Part shown: piece by piece, positions 23,557-35,259 of the stretch
How positions within the stretch are numbered: the first letter of the stretch is position 1
Layout: each line of letters starts with the position of its first letter
Assembly (NCBI RefSeq): GCF_026745355.1
Contig: NC_079202.1
Location: 58,968,622 to 59,032,621 of the forward strand
Direction of reading: 5' to 3'
DNA: 64,000 bases
DNA from: Beta vulgaris subsp. vulgaris
Lineage: Eukaryota > Streptophyta > Magnoliopsida > Caryophyllales > Amaranthaceae
Translations under genes and position numbers: made by a program
Notes under the pieces: model-generated
Databases searched by the model: none
What the model saw: only the letters and a program-made list of their open reading frames with translations
Told to the model about the DNA's origin: nothing

Positions 23557-23800
23557 CATCCTCTTTTTCTTAATAAGTGCATCATATTGATTGAATATAT
23601 TTGTCGATGCACATCTTTGATCCCTGACAACTTTAATTTTATATTATAAAAAATTGTAAAAAAAAATAATATACAAGATTTACATATGAACAATTAAATT
23701 ATGACATTTATCTGTTTAAGTTAGTAACTAAACATAGTCAAAGTTGATATCTAAACAGTGTAAAAAGTCAATATGATACATCTATTAAAAAACGGAGGAG
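23557..23800. mobile_element. Stowaway-like MITE, third copy
   Basis: 244 bp. Right terminus AAAAAACGGAGGAG, left terminus CATCCTCTTTTTCTTAATAAG (degenerate), TA on both sides (23555-23556, 23801-23802). Confidence 0.7.
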
Positions 23801-23902
23801 TATAAAAGTACATGAGTGGAATAAGGAAAGACAACACGCCCTACAAAACGAAGGAAGTATAAAAGTACATGAGTGGAATAAGGAAAGACAACGCACCCTA
23901 CA
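23801..23902 (+). repeat. Tandem duplication of about 57 bp
   Basis: The block TATAAAAGTACATGAGTGGA..AGACAAC..CCCTACA occurs twice in direct succession, starting at 23801 and about 23858. Confidence 0.8.
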
Positions 23903-23944
23903 TCAATTATTATGAAGGGAGACATTGATTATTGACTTATAAAA

Positions 23945-24165
23945 CACTTGAATGGACTGCTTCGAAAATCATATGATATAGCCATTTTTCATTTGATATA
24001 ATCACCTTTTGTATAGTCAGTTTTTGTATGGTAGTTAATTTTCTAATATAGTCATTTTCATGTGATATAGTCAATTTTTCTAATATAATCAATTTTTATA
24101 TGATAAAGTTAATTTAGATGCACAATAAATTATTTCGAACCCGCTCCACTCAATATGTTTTGATT
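23945..24165. repeat. Dispersed repeat with about 22-bp internal units
   Basis: Imperfect units related to GATATAGTCATTTTTGTATG. Flanks AACACTTGAATGGAC..TTCGAAAAT and ATTATTTCGAACC..CACTCAATATG are roughly complementary, as in a TIR element. A related stretch is at 54340-54570 with the unit array in the opposite sense. No duplication of target site found. Confidence 0.6.
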
Positions 24166-24376
24166 GATTTATCAGCCAACCCAAAAACCACGCAAAAACC
24201 CAAGTGGCCCAAGTGAAATAAAATAATAGATACACCTAGTGTCATTAGACATTAATTATGTGACTAAAATCTCTATATATACCTCCAAAGTAGGCGCACA
24301 ATCAAGCATCAAAAACACCAGTCATTACTCACCACAACCAATATTGAGTATTGACTTACCACATTTTACCAAAATC

Positions 24377-24937
24377 ATGAGTTACTACGCTTTCATAATA
24401 GTGTTGCTCACAATCTCTACTAACATCCTGCACACCACCAATGCCCAGACTTGCAACCCCAGCAAACCATTGATCGGCATACAAGCCCCAGCAGACCAAT
24501 GTGACCCCAATGGCGCCGACTGCTGCAAAGCCGGGCGCTCGTACACCACCTACAAGTGCTCTCCCCCAGTGACCAAGCGCACCCAAGCTACACTCACTCT
24601 TAACAGCTTTGAAGAGGGTGGAGACGGAGGCGGCGCATCGGCGTGCGACGAGAAATTCCACTCGGACAACACTCCTGTGGTGGCATTGTCAACAGGGTGG
24701 TACAATGGCAGGTCACGCTGTGGCAAGGAGATTGTAATCACAGGAAATGGGAAGACAACAAGAGCAAAAGTTGTGGATGAATGTGACTCTATGAATGGGT
24801 GTGATGAAGAACATGGTTACCAATTGCCTTGTAAGAACAATATTGTGGATGCATCTAAGGCTGTTTGGAAGGCCCTAGGGGTGTCCCGTAACTCAGATCT
24901 TTATGGCATGATGCCAATTACTTGGACTGATGCTTGA
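24377..24937 (+). CDS. Kiwellin / ripening-related protein, secreted
   Basis: Single-exon gene of 186 codons. An N-terminal hydrophobic signal peptide (residues 1-25, cut near TNAQ) is followed by the Cys-rich kiwellin arrangement: [10 protein letters not shown], a CDPNGADCC block and YTTYKCSPP, then a barwin/expansin-like double-psi beta barrel ([30 protein letters not shown] core, [20 protein letters not shown]). Length and cysteine pattern fit the family. Kiwellins are apoplastic; some maize members are known to bind a secreted fungal chorismate mutase, so a defence role is plausible here but inferred. The ATG at 24377 was chosen because it directly precedes the signal peptide; the upstream in-frame sequence is not hydrophobic. 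A broken copy lies 440 bp downstream. Confidence 0.92.
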   Translation: MSYYAFIIVLLTISTNILHTTNAQTCNPSKPLIGIQAPADQCDPNGADCCKAGRSYTTYKCSPPVTKRTQATLTLNSFEEGGDGGGASACDEKFHSDNTPVVALSTGWYNGRSRCGKEIVITGNGKTTRAKVVDECDSMNGCDEEHGYQLPCKNNIVDASKAVWKALGVSRNSDLYGMMPITWTDA

Positions 24938-25172
24938 GTTTGTGTATACTCCTAAGTGCATATGTTGGTCCATTTTACGTATGTTAATAATAATTATTAG
25001 TACTAGACTACTAAGTATTAGCAGTACTGATTTATATGGTTGATATATGCATGTATCATGTATGAGGCACAGAATCAATGGATTGAATTTATTAATACTA
25101 GCTGTATCTGACACGATACTTGGCAATTGAAAGATGAGTAAATTATGCAAGCCTAGCTAGCATATATTCGAC

Positions 25173-25238
25173 GTAGAAGCAAGGCTATTAAGGGGTCTAA
25201 GAGGGGTAGAAGCGAGGCTATTAAGGGGTCTAAGAGGG
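25173..25238 (+). repeat. 33-bp tandem duplication
   Basis: GTAGAAGC(A/G)AGGCTATTAAGG.. is repeated twice head to tail between the two kiwellin copies. Confidence 0.85.
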
Positions 25239-25380
25239 CTATAACCCCTGATAACCCAATCGTACTTATAGAGTTATAGTAGAGATACAAAATAAAAGAA
25301 AATTAGGAATTCTAGTAAAATGGTCCTCATAATTAATGTAATAATAAAAAAAGAAATTTTTCCTTAGATAATGTGGGAAA

Positions 25381-25690
25381 TCAGCGTGTGATGATAACTA
25401 CCACTCGAACGACACCCATGTGGTGGCATTGTCAGCAGGGTGGTACAAGCCCCGTTCCACAAGTTCCGCTGTGGCAAGGAGATTGTCATCAGCGGCAATG
25501 GGAAGACGACAAGGGCAAAGGTTGTGGATCAGTGTGACTATGCGCGCGCGGGTGTGATAAACAACATGGCTACCAAGTGCCTTGTAAGAACAATGTTGTG
25601 GACGCGTCTAAGGCTGTTTGGAAGGCCCTAGGGGTGTCCCCTAACATGCATCGTTACGGCCTTATGCAAATTACTTGGTCTGACGCTTGA
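25381..25690 (+). pseudogene. Broken kiwellin tandem copy (C-terminal half)
   Basis: About 310 bp closely match the second half of the intact kiwellin from the CD(E/D)xxHS block to the terminal TWSDA-TGA. Small indels near 25450 and 25540 put the barrel segment into three frames, and the signal peptide and N-terminal half are missing. Homology continues into the 3' UTR (GAGTTTGTGT.., GGTCCATTTACGT, ATGAGGCACA), so this was a DNA-level tandem duplication and not a retrocopy. Confidence 0.9.
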
Positions 25691-25904
25691 GTTTGTGTGT
25701 ATCACTGTAGCCATTCCCCCTTAGTGCACAAGTCGGTCCATTTACGTTAAATAATTAGTAGTAGTTAGTACTAGACTACTAGTATTAGCAGTACTAATCA
25801 TGTAATGGTTGATGTATGCATGTATGTTGTATGAGGCACAAAATCCAAGCTTCTAATTATAATACTATCTGGTATCTGACATGAGTACTTGGCAGTTAAA
25901 AGAT

Positions 25905-25944
25905 GAGTAAATGAGTAAATGAGTAAATGAGTAAATGAGTAAAT
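25905..25944 (+). repeat. (GAGTAAAT)5 microsatellite
   Basis: Five exact 8-bp units in the 3' flank of the broken kiwellin. The intact gene has one unit at the same place (about 25135), so it expanded after duplication. Confidence 0.9.
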
Positions 25945-26142
25945 TATGCAAGCCTAACATATATTCAGTGTCTTCAGAAAATGACAGAAACAAAGATTTT
26001 CATGTCAAAATAACGGGAGTATCAAGCCTAAAATGAGCCCTACTCCTTTCCTTGGGTTGAGCTTCTGATATACACTAGTTAGATTAGACATTACTTAGTG
26101 TAGCTTCAAAAGAGGAGATATTTACAAAGGTAATTGCCCCTT

Positions 26143-28976
26143 TCATCCACGCATCAGATCAATGTCCATATGAGAGTTTCTCAAGTCCAGCGTCTGTGGA
26201 CTAGCCCAGCCACCCATCGAATTGGTAGGAGATGATAGATTTTGGCTTTGCCGACCGCTTGGCGGGCCCATCATCGTACTGTCAACTGCATAATGCTCTG
26301 AATCTTCACCACCTTCATTTCCTTCTTTGACCTTTGGATTCGTCTTTGAAGTAGTAGTCCATAAAAAGCTCCCAACTATTACCTAAATTTGTCAAATGGA
26401 ATTAGTCCCCGATTTCCATTGTATAAGTAGAGCTTAACTGCTGTCAACAGCTATAAAGCATGGAAATGCCTAGAGCATGAGGTTTCACCGTTTCCATAAT
26501 CCGAGCCATTTCCATGCTAATGAAGCCTAGAAATGGCTGGGACCTAAGGTTTCCCCGTTTTTAAACCCCGCCATTTATGTGCTAATGAAGCCTGAAAATG
26601 GCAAGGTATTGAGGTTGCCCCGTTTTTAAAACTCACACGCTTCGTGCAACATAGGTTAATCATTAATGGGATGAAACGAAAATCACAGTGTTTGCTTTGT
26701 CAAGAGAATGAAGATCATAGACTCACCTGAACAGGGCTGGCTGCAATAAGCATTCCACCAACGGCTCCACCAATGACACGACCATCAGGACTTGCAAGTG
26801 AAATGCTCAGACCACCGCTGCGGTCACGAGAACCATCATTACCAAGAAGCAAGAAAGATCCTGACATGCATAATATGTCGAATCGCCCCTACACAAGCCA
26901 ACTTTTAGTACCCGGTAAAACATTAAGACATGAAGTAGACTTCAAGCAAGTTCAAATCAATCTAATATAAAGCACCATGATTAACAATCTCAAGATGTCA
27001 TTTATTGGAAGGACGGTAACATATCTAATGATTCCAAGCTTCTTTCGGTAAGAAGCTCTAATGGCTGAGAATCTTAAGTGCTTTAAAATATCCCCAAAGG
27101 TTTGAAATAAATTCAAAATATAGCAGCTAAACCATGAGATAAAGACCTCATATGTGATAGTGCCACCGGAAGTTGAGGGCTGGCGTAGGGCCGCTGTGGA
27201 GATTGCACCATTTGCTGACAATATGCATACAGCTCTAGGCCCTTGTTGTGCAAATGCCAAAAGTTTTGATGCAATGTCCTGCATAATATGGAGAGCGATG
27301 GTGAGATATGAGAGAGCAATCAGAGTATGTACATTTTGTAGAAGCTGAAATTTTCTCCAATAAAAATAAAGATCAATCTTTTATGTGAACCAATATCTCT
27401 GATTTCAGATCAGGTTAAAAAAAATTAATATATATTTTGTAAATTTACACCAAAGGTTTGATACTACTGAAGCAAAATTGTGATTAAAATCCTTTGTTGA
27501 ACTATAATTGGTCAGGAAAAAGAGTATGACTAATGCATAATACTATAATAGTTGCAGATCGCATACTTCCCCTGTTGCAACTGTGATGACATGAGGAGTA
27601 AAACCCACACCAGCTGAACCAGACACCAATTTGCCTGGTAAGAAAATGAAACAGCAGCCAAACATCAATACTATTAAGTAGTTTCATGGACAAGGCAACA
27701 CCATACAAAACAAGGCCAAAACTCATTTAGTATATATTACATGGGACAAATTCTTGTCAGATTACCAACTGGAACAAAAGACCACTAACTGTTTAGTAAT
27801 CTTATAAGTGAAATAAGCTTTAAGAACAGATATCAACAAGATGCAAGACAAGCAAAGTACAAGAGTTGGAAACGAGGTCTCTGGTGCTATCAGACTTTCT
27901 GCTGCATGGAAAATAGCAGAATCAAAGAACTTGGATTGGAATAGGCACCCAATTGGTACTTCATGAAACCATCAAGCACAAGCGGTGCTGCATGGACTTT
28001 GCAAACTCATGTTAGACACGACTATTTTTTTTAAAAAAAAAGGTAATAAAAATATGTTAATGAAGTGTCAAGTGCCTATATTGGAGTGTCAAGCACCCGA
28101 CATGGGTAATTGAAGTGCAATGATAAAGAGTCTAAAACCCCGAGTAGCATAGTCCATTGGTTGTCTCCATAATTTAGTGTTAGCATACAACTTTCTGAGC
28201 ACTTTGAATCTCATGAGGTGAACTCTTAATCATAAAGTACAGTCCTCTAGCTACCATATGCTTAAAATTAAACTCGATATTTCATTCCTCATGTTCGATG
28301 TTACGACAAGACTTACTCTAACAACTCAAAGAACCACATGTCTATAATACGAAAACTTAGGTACCAACCAATGAACCTAGCTCTTAAGGCACCTATAGTG
28401 GATCACATGGCAAATGAATAACTAAACTGTAACACAAGATAACAACAATATAATGCATTCAAACATAAAACTATCATGAGATCATCTATAGTCCATCTAA
28501 GATCAGATTGCTTGAAAAAGAGCAACAGCACAACATGACAGTTGATTTCTTGGTAAAAGCAAAATCTTACCAAAGGGAGCCAATGGTTGCTTTCTTCCAC
28601 TACCAGGAGGCCGGCCTCTACCCCGCTTCTCAGTTGAGGTGTTCATAACCCTAGGAGCAGCTGATAGCGAGGAGAGATTTAGTGACATCTTTCCATCAAG
28701 TCCATATTTCCGAGGCCTTCCTCTTTTCCTTCGCATGGGTGTAGGTGTAGCAGATGGCTGCATTGAGGGTGCACCTACACCACGACCATCAGACATAATG
28801 CTCGAAGTGGGCTCCATCATCATACCTTGTCCTGTTGAGCTACCCCCAATATTTGACTGGTAAGACAAGCCAGAATTAGGCAATGAGTGAACACCTTGTG
28901 GCCCATGTAACTCGGCCATTCCTCTCGACATATAATAACCACCTGATCCTGACATTGGCATAGGTTCCCTCTCCAT
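26143..28976 (-). CDS. AHL: AT-hook motif nuclear-localized (AHL) protein, five coding exons
   Basis: Exons (minus strand): 28976-28571, 27634-27567, 27278-27147, 26888-26727, 26382-26143. The sum is 1008 nt, 335 aa, and all splice phases agree. The N-terminal region is Gly/Ser/Met-rich. A first AT-hook RKRGRPRKYG lies near residue 85 and a second, KRGRGRPPGSGRKQ, near 120. The PPC/DUF296 domain follows (FTPHVITVATGED, QQGPRAVCILSANGAIST, GRFDIL..SGSF, GGAVGGMLIAASPVQVIVGSF). Two AT-hooks plus PPC is the type II AHL layout. AHL proteins bind AT-rich DNA in the minor groove in the nucleus and assemble as trimers through the PPC domain to adjust chromatin and transcription. A 4-nt-offset upstream ATG (ATGCATGG) opens an overlapping 34-codon frame that might lower translation. 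Confidence 0.93.
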
Positions 28977-29990
28977 GCATTTAGTTCAAGGAAATTCAAA
29001 ACACACTCACACAAGCTCAATTAACTTCACAATTTTCAGAACTCCAGTAATCCCCTCTCTTCTTTGCTCTAAGAAGGCTTGGATACTATGAAGCAAGCCT
29101 CTAGAGCAAAATTGATTGAATCTTCAGTTCAGACTCCTGCATGTATATAAATCACAATTAGCATAATGAACCCTAGATAACAGCAATAAATTCTTATATT
29201 CCTTGGCCTTCATGGGTGATAGAAAGTGGACTTTTGATGCAGAGGAGCAAATACTGCAAATTACAGAGACTTATGAGTTGGGCCATGAAATTTTTAATAA
29301 AAAGAATATAACAGTATCATGAGTACAGGAAAACCAATACAAACATAAACTTCTACTCAATCACAGAAAAACTAAGCACTTCAAATATACAAATAAATAA
29401 AAATTACAAAAAAAACAAGATATGCATGTATGTTATTTCTAACCAACACAAATAAAAATCAAATAAACTACACTAAATTCCAAAGGTAGAAACAAAGGAA
29501 AGAAAAATGCAAAAGGTTTCTAGAACATACCAGTTAGCAAACCCTGGAAATGGCACAGGAAGCTCCATTAACAACTCCATCACCAATTATTCCAAACATT
29601 AATAACTCCATTAATCAATGAAAACACATTAAGAAGAACAAAAACTTAAGTATTATATAAACATTTCATAAATGAGAGAAAAAAGCACCAATTTTTTTTG
29701 TTTTTTCAAAAGAAACAGAGAAAGACTAAAGCTTTTGGTTTTAAGGGAGTTAAAAATTAGAGGAAAAGGAAGAAAAATTCTGGGTTTGAGAATTATGAAT
29801 GATCAATTAAGTGCCATTAACAAGTTCTCTTGTTTTTGGGGGTTTTTTTTTGTTTGTTTGAAGTGGGTAGAATGTAGGTGGTTTTGCTTAAAAGAAGTGG
29901 AAGTCTATCTATACTATCTTTAACAGTGAAGATGTAATTAGAGTTTATGTGACTGTGAATTTGTGTGAGGCTGAAGATGACACTTCACTT
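28977..29990 (-). promoter_or_regulatory. 5' UTR with intron, and promoter side of the AHL gene
   Basis: Reading leftward, a leader exon (about 29531 to 29990) ends at AACTG|GTATGT. An intron 29530-29138 ends ACATGCAG, and the second leader exon 29137-28977 joins the ATG. An intron in the leader is common in this family. The transcription start is not determined. Confidence 0.55.
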
Positions 29991-31009
29991 TCACAAAGGG
30001 CGGGGAAATATGAGAGAAGAGAAGAGAAGAATTGGACTCACACAACACACACACACCAGTCTACTCTTGTCTGTCTATCCAAATATTTGAAAAGGGCTTC
30101 TCCTTTGCTCGTGGATAAAACACCTCTTCTTTTTAAGCTTTATCCATCCATCGACCATCATCAATTCATCATCCACTTCTTTCTTTTAAGGACCTTGCCC
30201 CGTGCTCCACCACAGTCCCCATCTCAACAAATATCACATATCCACTTCTTGATGTCAATTGGAGTATCGGAAGAGTGTGGAGAATGGTCCCTTCATATTC
30301 GCATCTGACTAAAAATCTTATCCTTTGTTAAGTAGAGCGGGTCTCCTACTTAAGTGGTACAGTTTTCATTTCTATTGTCCGACAAACCTTTTTTTTTCAT
30401 AATATATAAATAGTGTGCCAAACCTAGATGACCCATCCTAGCCCAAATAGGTCGGGTCTCCTACTTGACTTGTCCCACTATTGCTAATTGTTGGCCTAAC
30501 GTGGCTGGATAGGCGTCTATCAATAATCCTAAGTTTAACATTCTAGATTGGTACCAAATACTCTTATAATTGATGACAATTTAAAAAACGTATAAAATAA
30601 TAAAGAATAAGTGTAAGTTATTTACGAATGAGATAAAGAATAAGCATCAAAAAATCTGATTTCGTAGGATGATTAAATAAGCTTCCTTTTTTGCGTCAGC
30701 AATTGTTTTGCACGCGGCGCAACCACAATTAAGATAACATGAATGTGTAAAACAAGAAACACCAAACTAATTATACAAGAACATGTGCATATAATACGTT
30801 AGAAACAAAAACTATCAAAAATGAATAAAACCGTAAAAAGAACATGAACGTATAAAAAAAAGAACATCAATATAATATTAAAAGAACACGTGTGTATAAT
30901 ACTTGAAGAACAATAAATTATTATGAAAATAAAAAAATGAGTAGAAACATAAAAGCAACAGAAAGCTATCAAACAAGGAACACCATACGAATTATATAAC
31001 TAGTTTTTT
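29991..31009. other. Spacer without recognised gene
   Basis: AT-rich, upstream of the AHL gene. It has some direct repeats of AAAAAGAACATG(A/T) (30770-30990) that look like remains of an old repeat. Confidence 0.45.
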
Positions 31010-31512
31010 TTTTCAGATGATGCATCGGGTCGGTTACAATAAACAAATATGTTATTATTATTAAATTTCATAATTTATTTTGCTACTTTTCGTATTTTTT
31101 GTCCATTAAAAATTGAAATATTTACGTCACGACGTGATAAGTAAAAAAATTGAATGATTTGAATTTGAATATAATACCTTAAAATGAATTGTGGTAAGAG
31201 AACATGACATCAAAATTCTCTTGTAAGTTACGCAATTAATGTGTTATAGATGTATACACTTGTTTAAGTCTTTTTAGTTAAGTATAATTATTACAAGACT
31301 TTATCATATTTTATTTGAAAAATTAGACAACAAAGTTATAGTGTATTGATGGTTAAACTCTTAATTTTCATTTCAAAGGTCATGTGTACGTACACATGTT
31401 TTTTAAAGTGAGGAGTACACATAGACATAAAGCATTCGCCTAAGGAATTTAAGAAGAGTGCCATGTGGCACATAAGCTTTCTTTCGCACGCCTTTTAATA
31501 TATTTGTATAGA
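31010..31512 (-). mobile_element. Non-autonomous Helitron, minus orientation, degenerate 3' hairpin
   Basis: On the minus strand it starts TCTATACAAATATATTAAAAGG (from 31512) after an A. It ends ..CTAG (31010-31013) before a T, as Helitrons insert between A and T. The 5' 30 bp match the element at 47171-47434. The 3' hairpin is damaged (CCGACCCGATGC instead of paired CCCGGG). No RepHel protein. Confidence 0.65.
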
Positions 31513-31690
31513 TAACATATACATATAAGAGCTGAGAAAAAAAACTATATAAGATTATAAAAAAAATGAAATTAACATAAAAAGAACATGATTGTAACAA
31601 ACAAAAAACATTACAATAATTATAAAAGAACATGTGCATATAACACTTGAGATAAAAATGAAAAGGAGATGAACGAATCAAACAAATAAC

Positions 31691-32406
31691 TAGGAGTGTT
31701 CGTGGGTTGAATTAGTGCGGTTTGGGATGTAATCCAAAACGCAAATATACGGTTTGACATTTTTTCAACCCAAACCGCACCGCACGTGTGCTTAAACCTG
31801 ACCACACATAACGGTTTAATGAAGTCTGATGTGTGGTTCAACCATGTTTTCCTCCGCGACATGAGTTTTGTAATCTAAGAATTAAAAAAATTGTACAAAG
31901 TTATTGATAAACCAATACATAATTCTCTAAAACTAACTAATATATACAAAGAGTTCAAATAAAATAAAAAAGACTTCACAATTCACAAGCTCCTGTTGGG
32001 AGGCAAAATTAGAAGATAACTGGCAAACAATAAACAAAGGAGAGCCAAAAAAAAGGAGCAGATAAGTGATTGCAAAGAGGAGCAGATGATAGACGAGTGC
32101 AAAGACCTAACATCCTAACCTAATGTTCAATAATCATATTAACTTGTAGTCTTGTATAGTCATATTATCTCGTGTACTCGTATGCATGTGCGTTTATCAA
32201 GTGTGTATTTTTTAAAAGAAAAAAATTCAAAATAAACAAACTTTGATTTTTTTAAAAACCATATAAATTTATGATTTATGGTGCAGTCCTGATTTACAAA
32301 CATTCAAACCAACCCACAATTTATACACCGTAAACCAACCAAAAGCACGAAAAAACAGTTTGGGTTGCGGTTTGGTGCAGTTCATAGCGCACTCTAAACA
32401 GCCCTA
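31691..32406. mobile_element. hAT element, non-autonomous
   Basis: 716 bp with ends TAGGAGTGTTCG and ACAGCCCTA. A perfect 8-bp duplication CAAATAAC flanks it (31683-31690, 32407-32414), as expected for hAT. The interior carries inverted GCGGTTTGGG / CCCAAACCGC tracts. No transposase. Confidence 0.9.
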
Positions 32407-32453
32407 CAAATAACACTATCAAAATAACATGTGCATATGTACTTGAGAAACAA

Positions 32454-32675
32454 CCAAGCTTGGTGGGGGTGGTGGGAAACTCATCTTATTACCTCAAGGC
32501 TCAAGGTCACAAGTTCAAACCTCCCCACCTACTTGTGTTTGGGAGTAGAGATTCTCTAATCCTCTACTTTCAAGCACTGACCTTTGTAGTTGGGTTGGTG
32601 ATTTGTGAGAGGTGGTCGTCCAGTAAAGTCTTTTTTCTTACTAAGGGATTCCCAATAAGAGCTCCAGAAAAAAAA
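32454..32675 (+). mobile_element. SINE with 17-bp target duplication
   Basis: 222 bp ending in A9. It is flanked by direct repeats ATGTACTTGAGAAACAA (32437-32453) and ATGTACTTGAAAAACAA (32676-32692), 16 of 17 identical. Near the 5' end is a GTCACAAGTTCAAACCTCC stretch resembling the RNA polymerase III B box (GGTTCGANNCC), with a TGGTGGGGGTGGT stretch upstream at A-box distance. tRNA-derived SINE is the best fit. It would depend on LINE enzymes to move. Confidence 0.85.
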
Positions 32676-33048
32676 ATGTACTTGAAAAACAAAAAAAAAT
32701 ACTCAGTGTATTCTTCAACAATTGACTAAAAAAAATAAGTAATAAAATTGGCATGTAAAGAAGTGGAGAGACAAGTCAAAAAAAATACTGAATGTGACAA
32801 ATTCTTGTAAATAATTTTTTTTTTAAAAATTGTATGTGATTTATCATTTTTAAAATTTGTTGTCCAGATTTGATACCAAAATTTTCTCCATATTTATTAT
32901 GTTGTTTGATTTTATTTAACGCGTCTTTGCTCTAGTCTTGCGTAGTTGTGTTTCATTTTATACATATTGCAGTTTTCATATCGAGTGCATCTACATTATT
33001 ATGCACCGGGGTCCATGCTTCGCCCTTTGAATTACAGGAACCACTAAT

Positions 33049-34382
33049 AGTTAGGGGTGTTCAAAAAAATCCGGCCCAAAAACCTGATGACTCGTCAAAA
33101 AAAGAAAAACGAGTCAAAATATGTTTTTCTTATTATCGGGTCACGTATCTGATCCGGTAAAAACAAGAAAATCTGGGTCGAGTATTGGGTGATACCTAAT
33201 ATGCACGCAGTTACCTGATTATATAAATTATTTTTGGACCAGCGCTGCTTTTGAGTTTTGGGTTTCTAATTTAAGTCCAAACTCCACAGCTGTCCTTCAC
33301 ACTCCAGAATGTTGATATTGCTAGTTTACTTAGGAAACATAAAAAATTGGAAAACCCTAAAATGTGACCACAATCCGTTCTCACTCGCACACATGTTAGA
33401 GATCGATGACCACTAATGCGGCCTGGCCCACGCGCCCTAGCGGACCGTGAAATTCACGGTTTGGTCGGGCAGGTCCACGGGTTGAAAAATCTTAGCCCAC
33501 ACTAGTCCATTACTGTTTTTACAATTCGAGTAGAGGTTCTGGCGATTCATGGGATTAGCGGGTTGCACCGGATTGGCGGGCCAACATGATAATTGTTTTT
33601 TAAAATTTATTTAATCATTGAAATCATTCATTATTGTTACATAAAACTTTTAAAATTAATTAAATATATAATTATTAATTTTAATGAATAATTTCATTAT
33701 TTTTGAATTAGATTTAATTATAATATGTGTAATTTGATAAAAATATATATAATTTGATTAAAATATCAGCAATTTGGTTGAATAATTTACTTGGGTTGAA
33801 CTGGCCTGGTTCATGGGTCGGGCTGGATCAGTTTCGTGGACCAACCTGGTTGATTTTAGTTGCGAGCTTTCGTAGGTTGAGCTCAAAAAATCTGGCCCAC
33901 CACCCACCCACCAATCACACAGTTCAAGCAGGATTGGATCGAGCTTTTGATGTGCTCGACCCGCGCAGCCTAAGAGGTGAGCTGGTCTGGATGAGCTCAC
34001 ACTATTAGCCATCTCTAACACATATATTAGATATTTGGATTTGAATGAATATTGTAGTGGCAATATGGCTTGGCAGTGCATGAATATTGTAGTGGGCAGT
34101 GTCACTTTGGCATCATGGCATGATAGAGTTATCACTTTCATCATTTTATGAACTTTGGGCTTTAATTGGCACTTGGCAGTGACTAGCTTAAAAAAAAAAA
34201 AAAAAAAAAGTCGGGTACCCTATGATGTAACCCGGGTCGGGTCATAGACTACCTTTTCAAGTGCCCGAAGTACCTAATTTTTCGGGTCCGGTCATGAACT
34301 GTCTTTTCAAGTATCCAAATATGTAGGTACGCGAATATCCAAATACCCAAAAAACCGAGTATTCGGTTATGGACACCTCCTA
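33049..34382. mobile_element. Degenerate hAT-like element (outer)
   Basis: Left end TAGGGGTGTTCAAAAAAATC and right end GGTTATGGACACCTCCTA. Both sides carry repeated CCGGGTCGGGTC-type tracts in opposite sense. It is split by the hAT element at 33397-34017 and contains a poly-A tract at 34191-34209. Target duplications are not convincing (CTAATAGT on the left, ATTACATT on the right), so the limits are approximate. Confidence 0.5.
33397..34017. mobile_element. Nested hAT element, non-autonomous
   Basis: 621 bp starting TAGAGATCGATGACC and ending GCCATCTCTA. Flanks are ACACATGT (33389-33396) and ACACATAT (34018-34025), 7 of 8 identical. GC-rich sides surround an AT-rich core. Confidence 0.8.
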
Positions 34383-34638
34383 ATTACATTTTTAGATCAA
34401 GAATGATTAATAACTTAGTAGTTAGACAATCTCTTCTAATTCAAGAGGTTTGTAACGGATTTCTACCCTTGGTAAGATGGAATCCCTTAACTACATCCAA
34501 GTGACGCAACTTATCAAATTTCTCCAAAAAAAAAAAAACTTTCAATTGTGGAGCATTCTCCTTTTTGAGCAGAATAGATCATTGTCTTTTGTTACAAAGA
34601 ATTTATGGTATTGGTAATTTGGTATCGCATTGTTTAGT

Positions 34639-34765
34639 CAGGGTTTAGGGTTTAGAAGATTAAAGGGCAGACACAGTTTCTCTGAATCTCTATCATCTCA
34701 CCACATCTCCCTATTCACCCATCACCAGGCGACTTACAAAGATTTTTTTTTTCCTTCAAAAAACG
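34639..34765 (+). other. Probable 5' UTR exon of the SmB-type gene
   Basis: AGGGTTTAGGGTTTAGAAG and a CT-rich leader (TTTCTCTGAATCTCTATC) end at AAAAAACG|GTACGTC, a good 5' splice site. The following sequence is T-rich like an intron. The link to the SmB reading frame 13.6 kb away is inferred from position and orientation: there is an acceptor at 48358-48359, and no other gene starts between. It might instead belong to an unrelated transcript. Confidence 0.45.
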
Positions 34766-35259
34766 GTACGTCATTTTTTTCCCTTCTAAAACCTAAAATT
34801 CAAGTTAATTGCGTTCAATTCAACTCTTTTGCAACTATTGAGTCGTACATTTTGGATTTAGTTCTTGTATTAGCTATGATTTATGTTGTGTACAAATATT
34901 TGTGCTAAATTTTTGCCCTAATTTGCTAACACTTATCAATGCTGATTCGATTTGGAGTGATTTGGTGAGCTAGTTGTTTTGTGATAGTTTTGTGACATTT
35001 GGGTGTGTTTTGTTTGCTTGATTGCATTACCTTTGATTGGAAGTGGTTGGATGGAGATGTTTGAATTAGAGTCTCTTTACTTGTGATTTTAAGGCGTTTG
35101 TGTTTTGGTTGATTGATCTTCTAATATGCTAGTTTCGACAATTCTCGTCCTTTATCAGATGCTTCATATTGTGTTCTTGATGCATTATGGCTAACTTTTC
35201 TTTAAAAGAAAAATAAAGGGTGTAAGGAGTGGTTACTTTTGGCTTCATGTGTCCATTAT

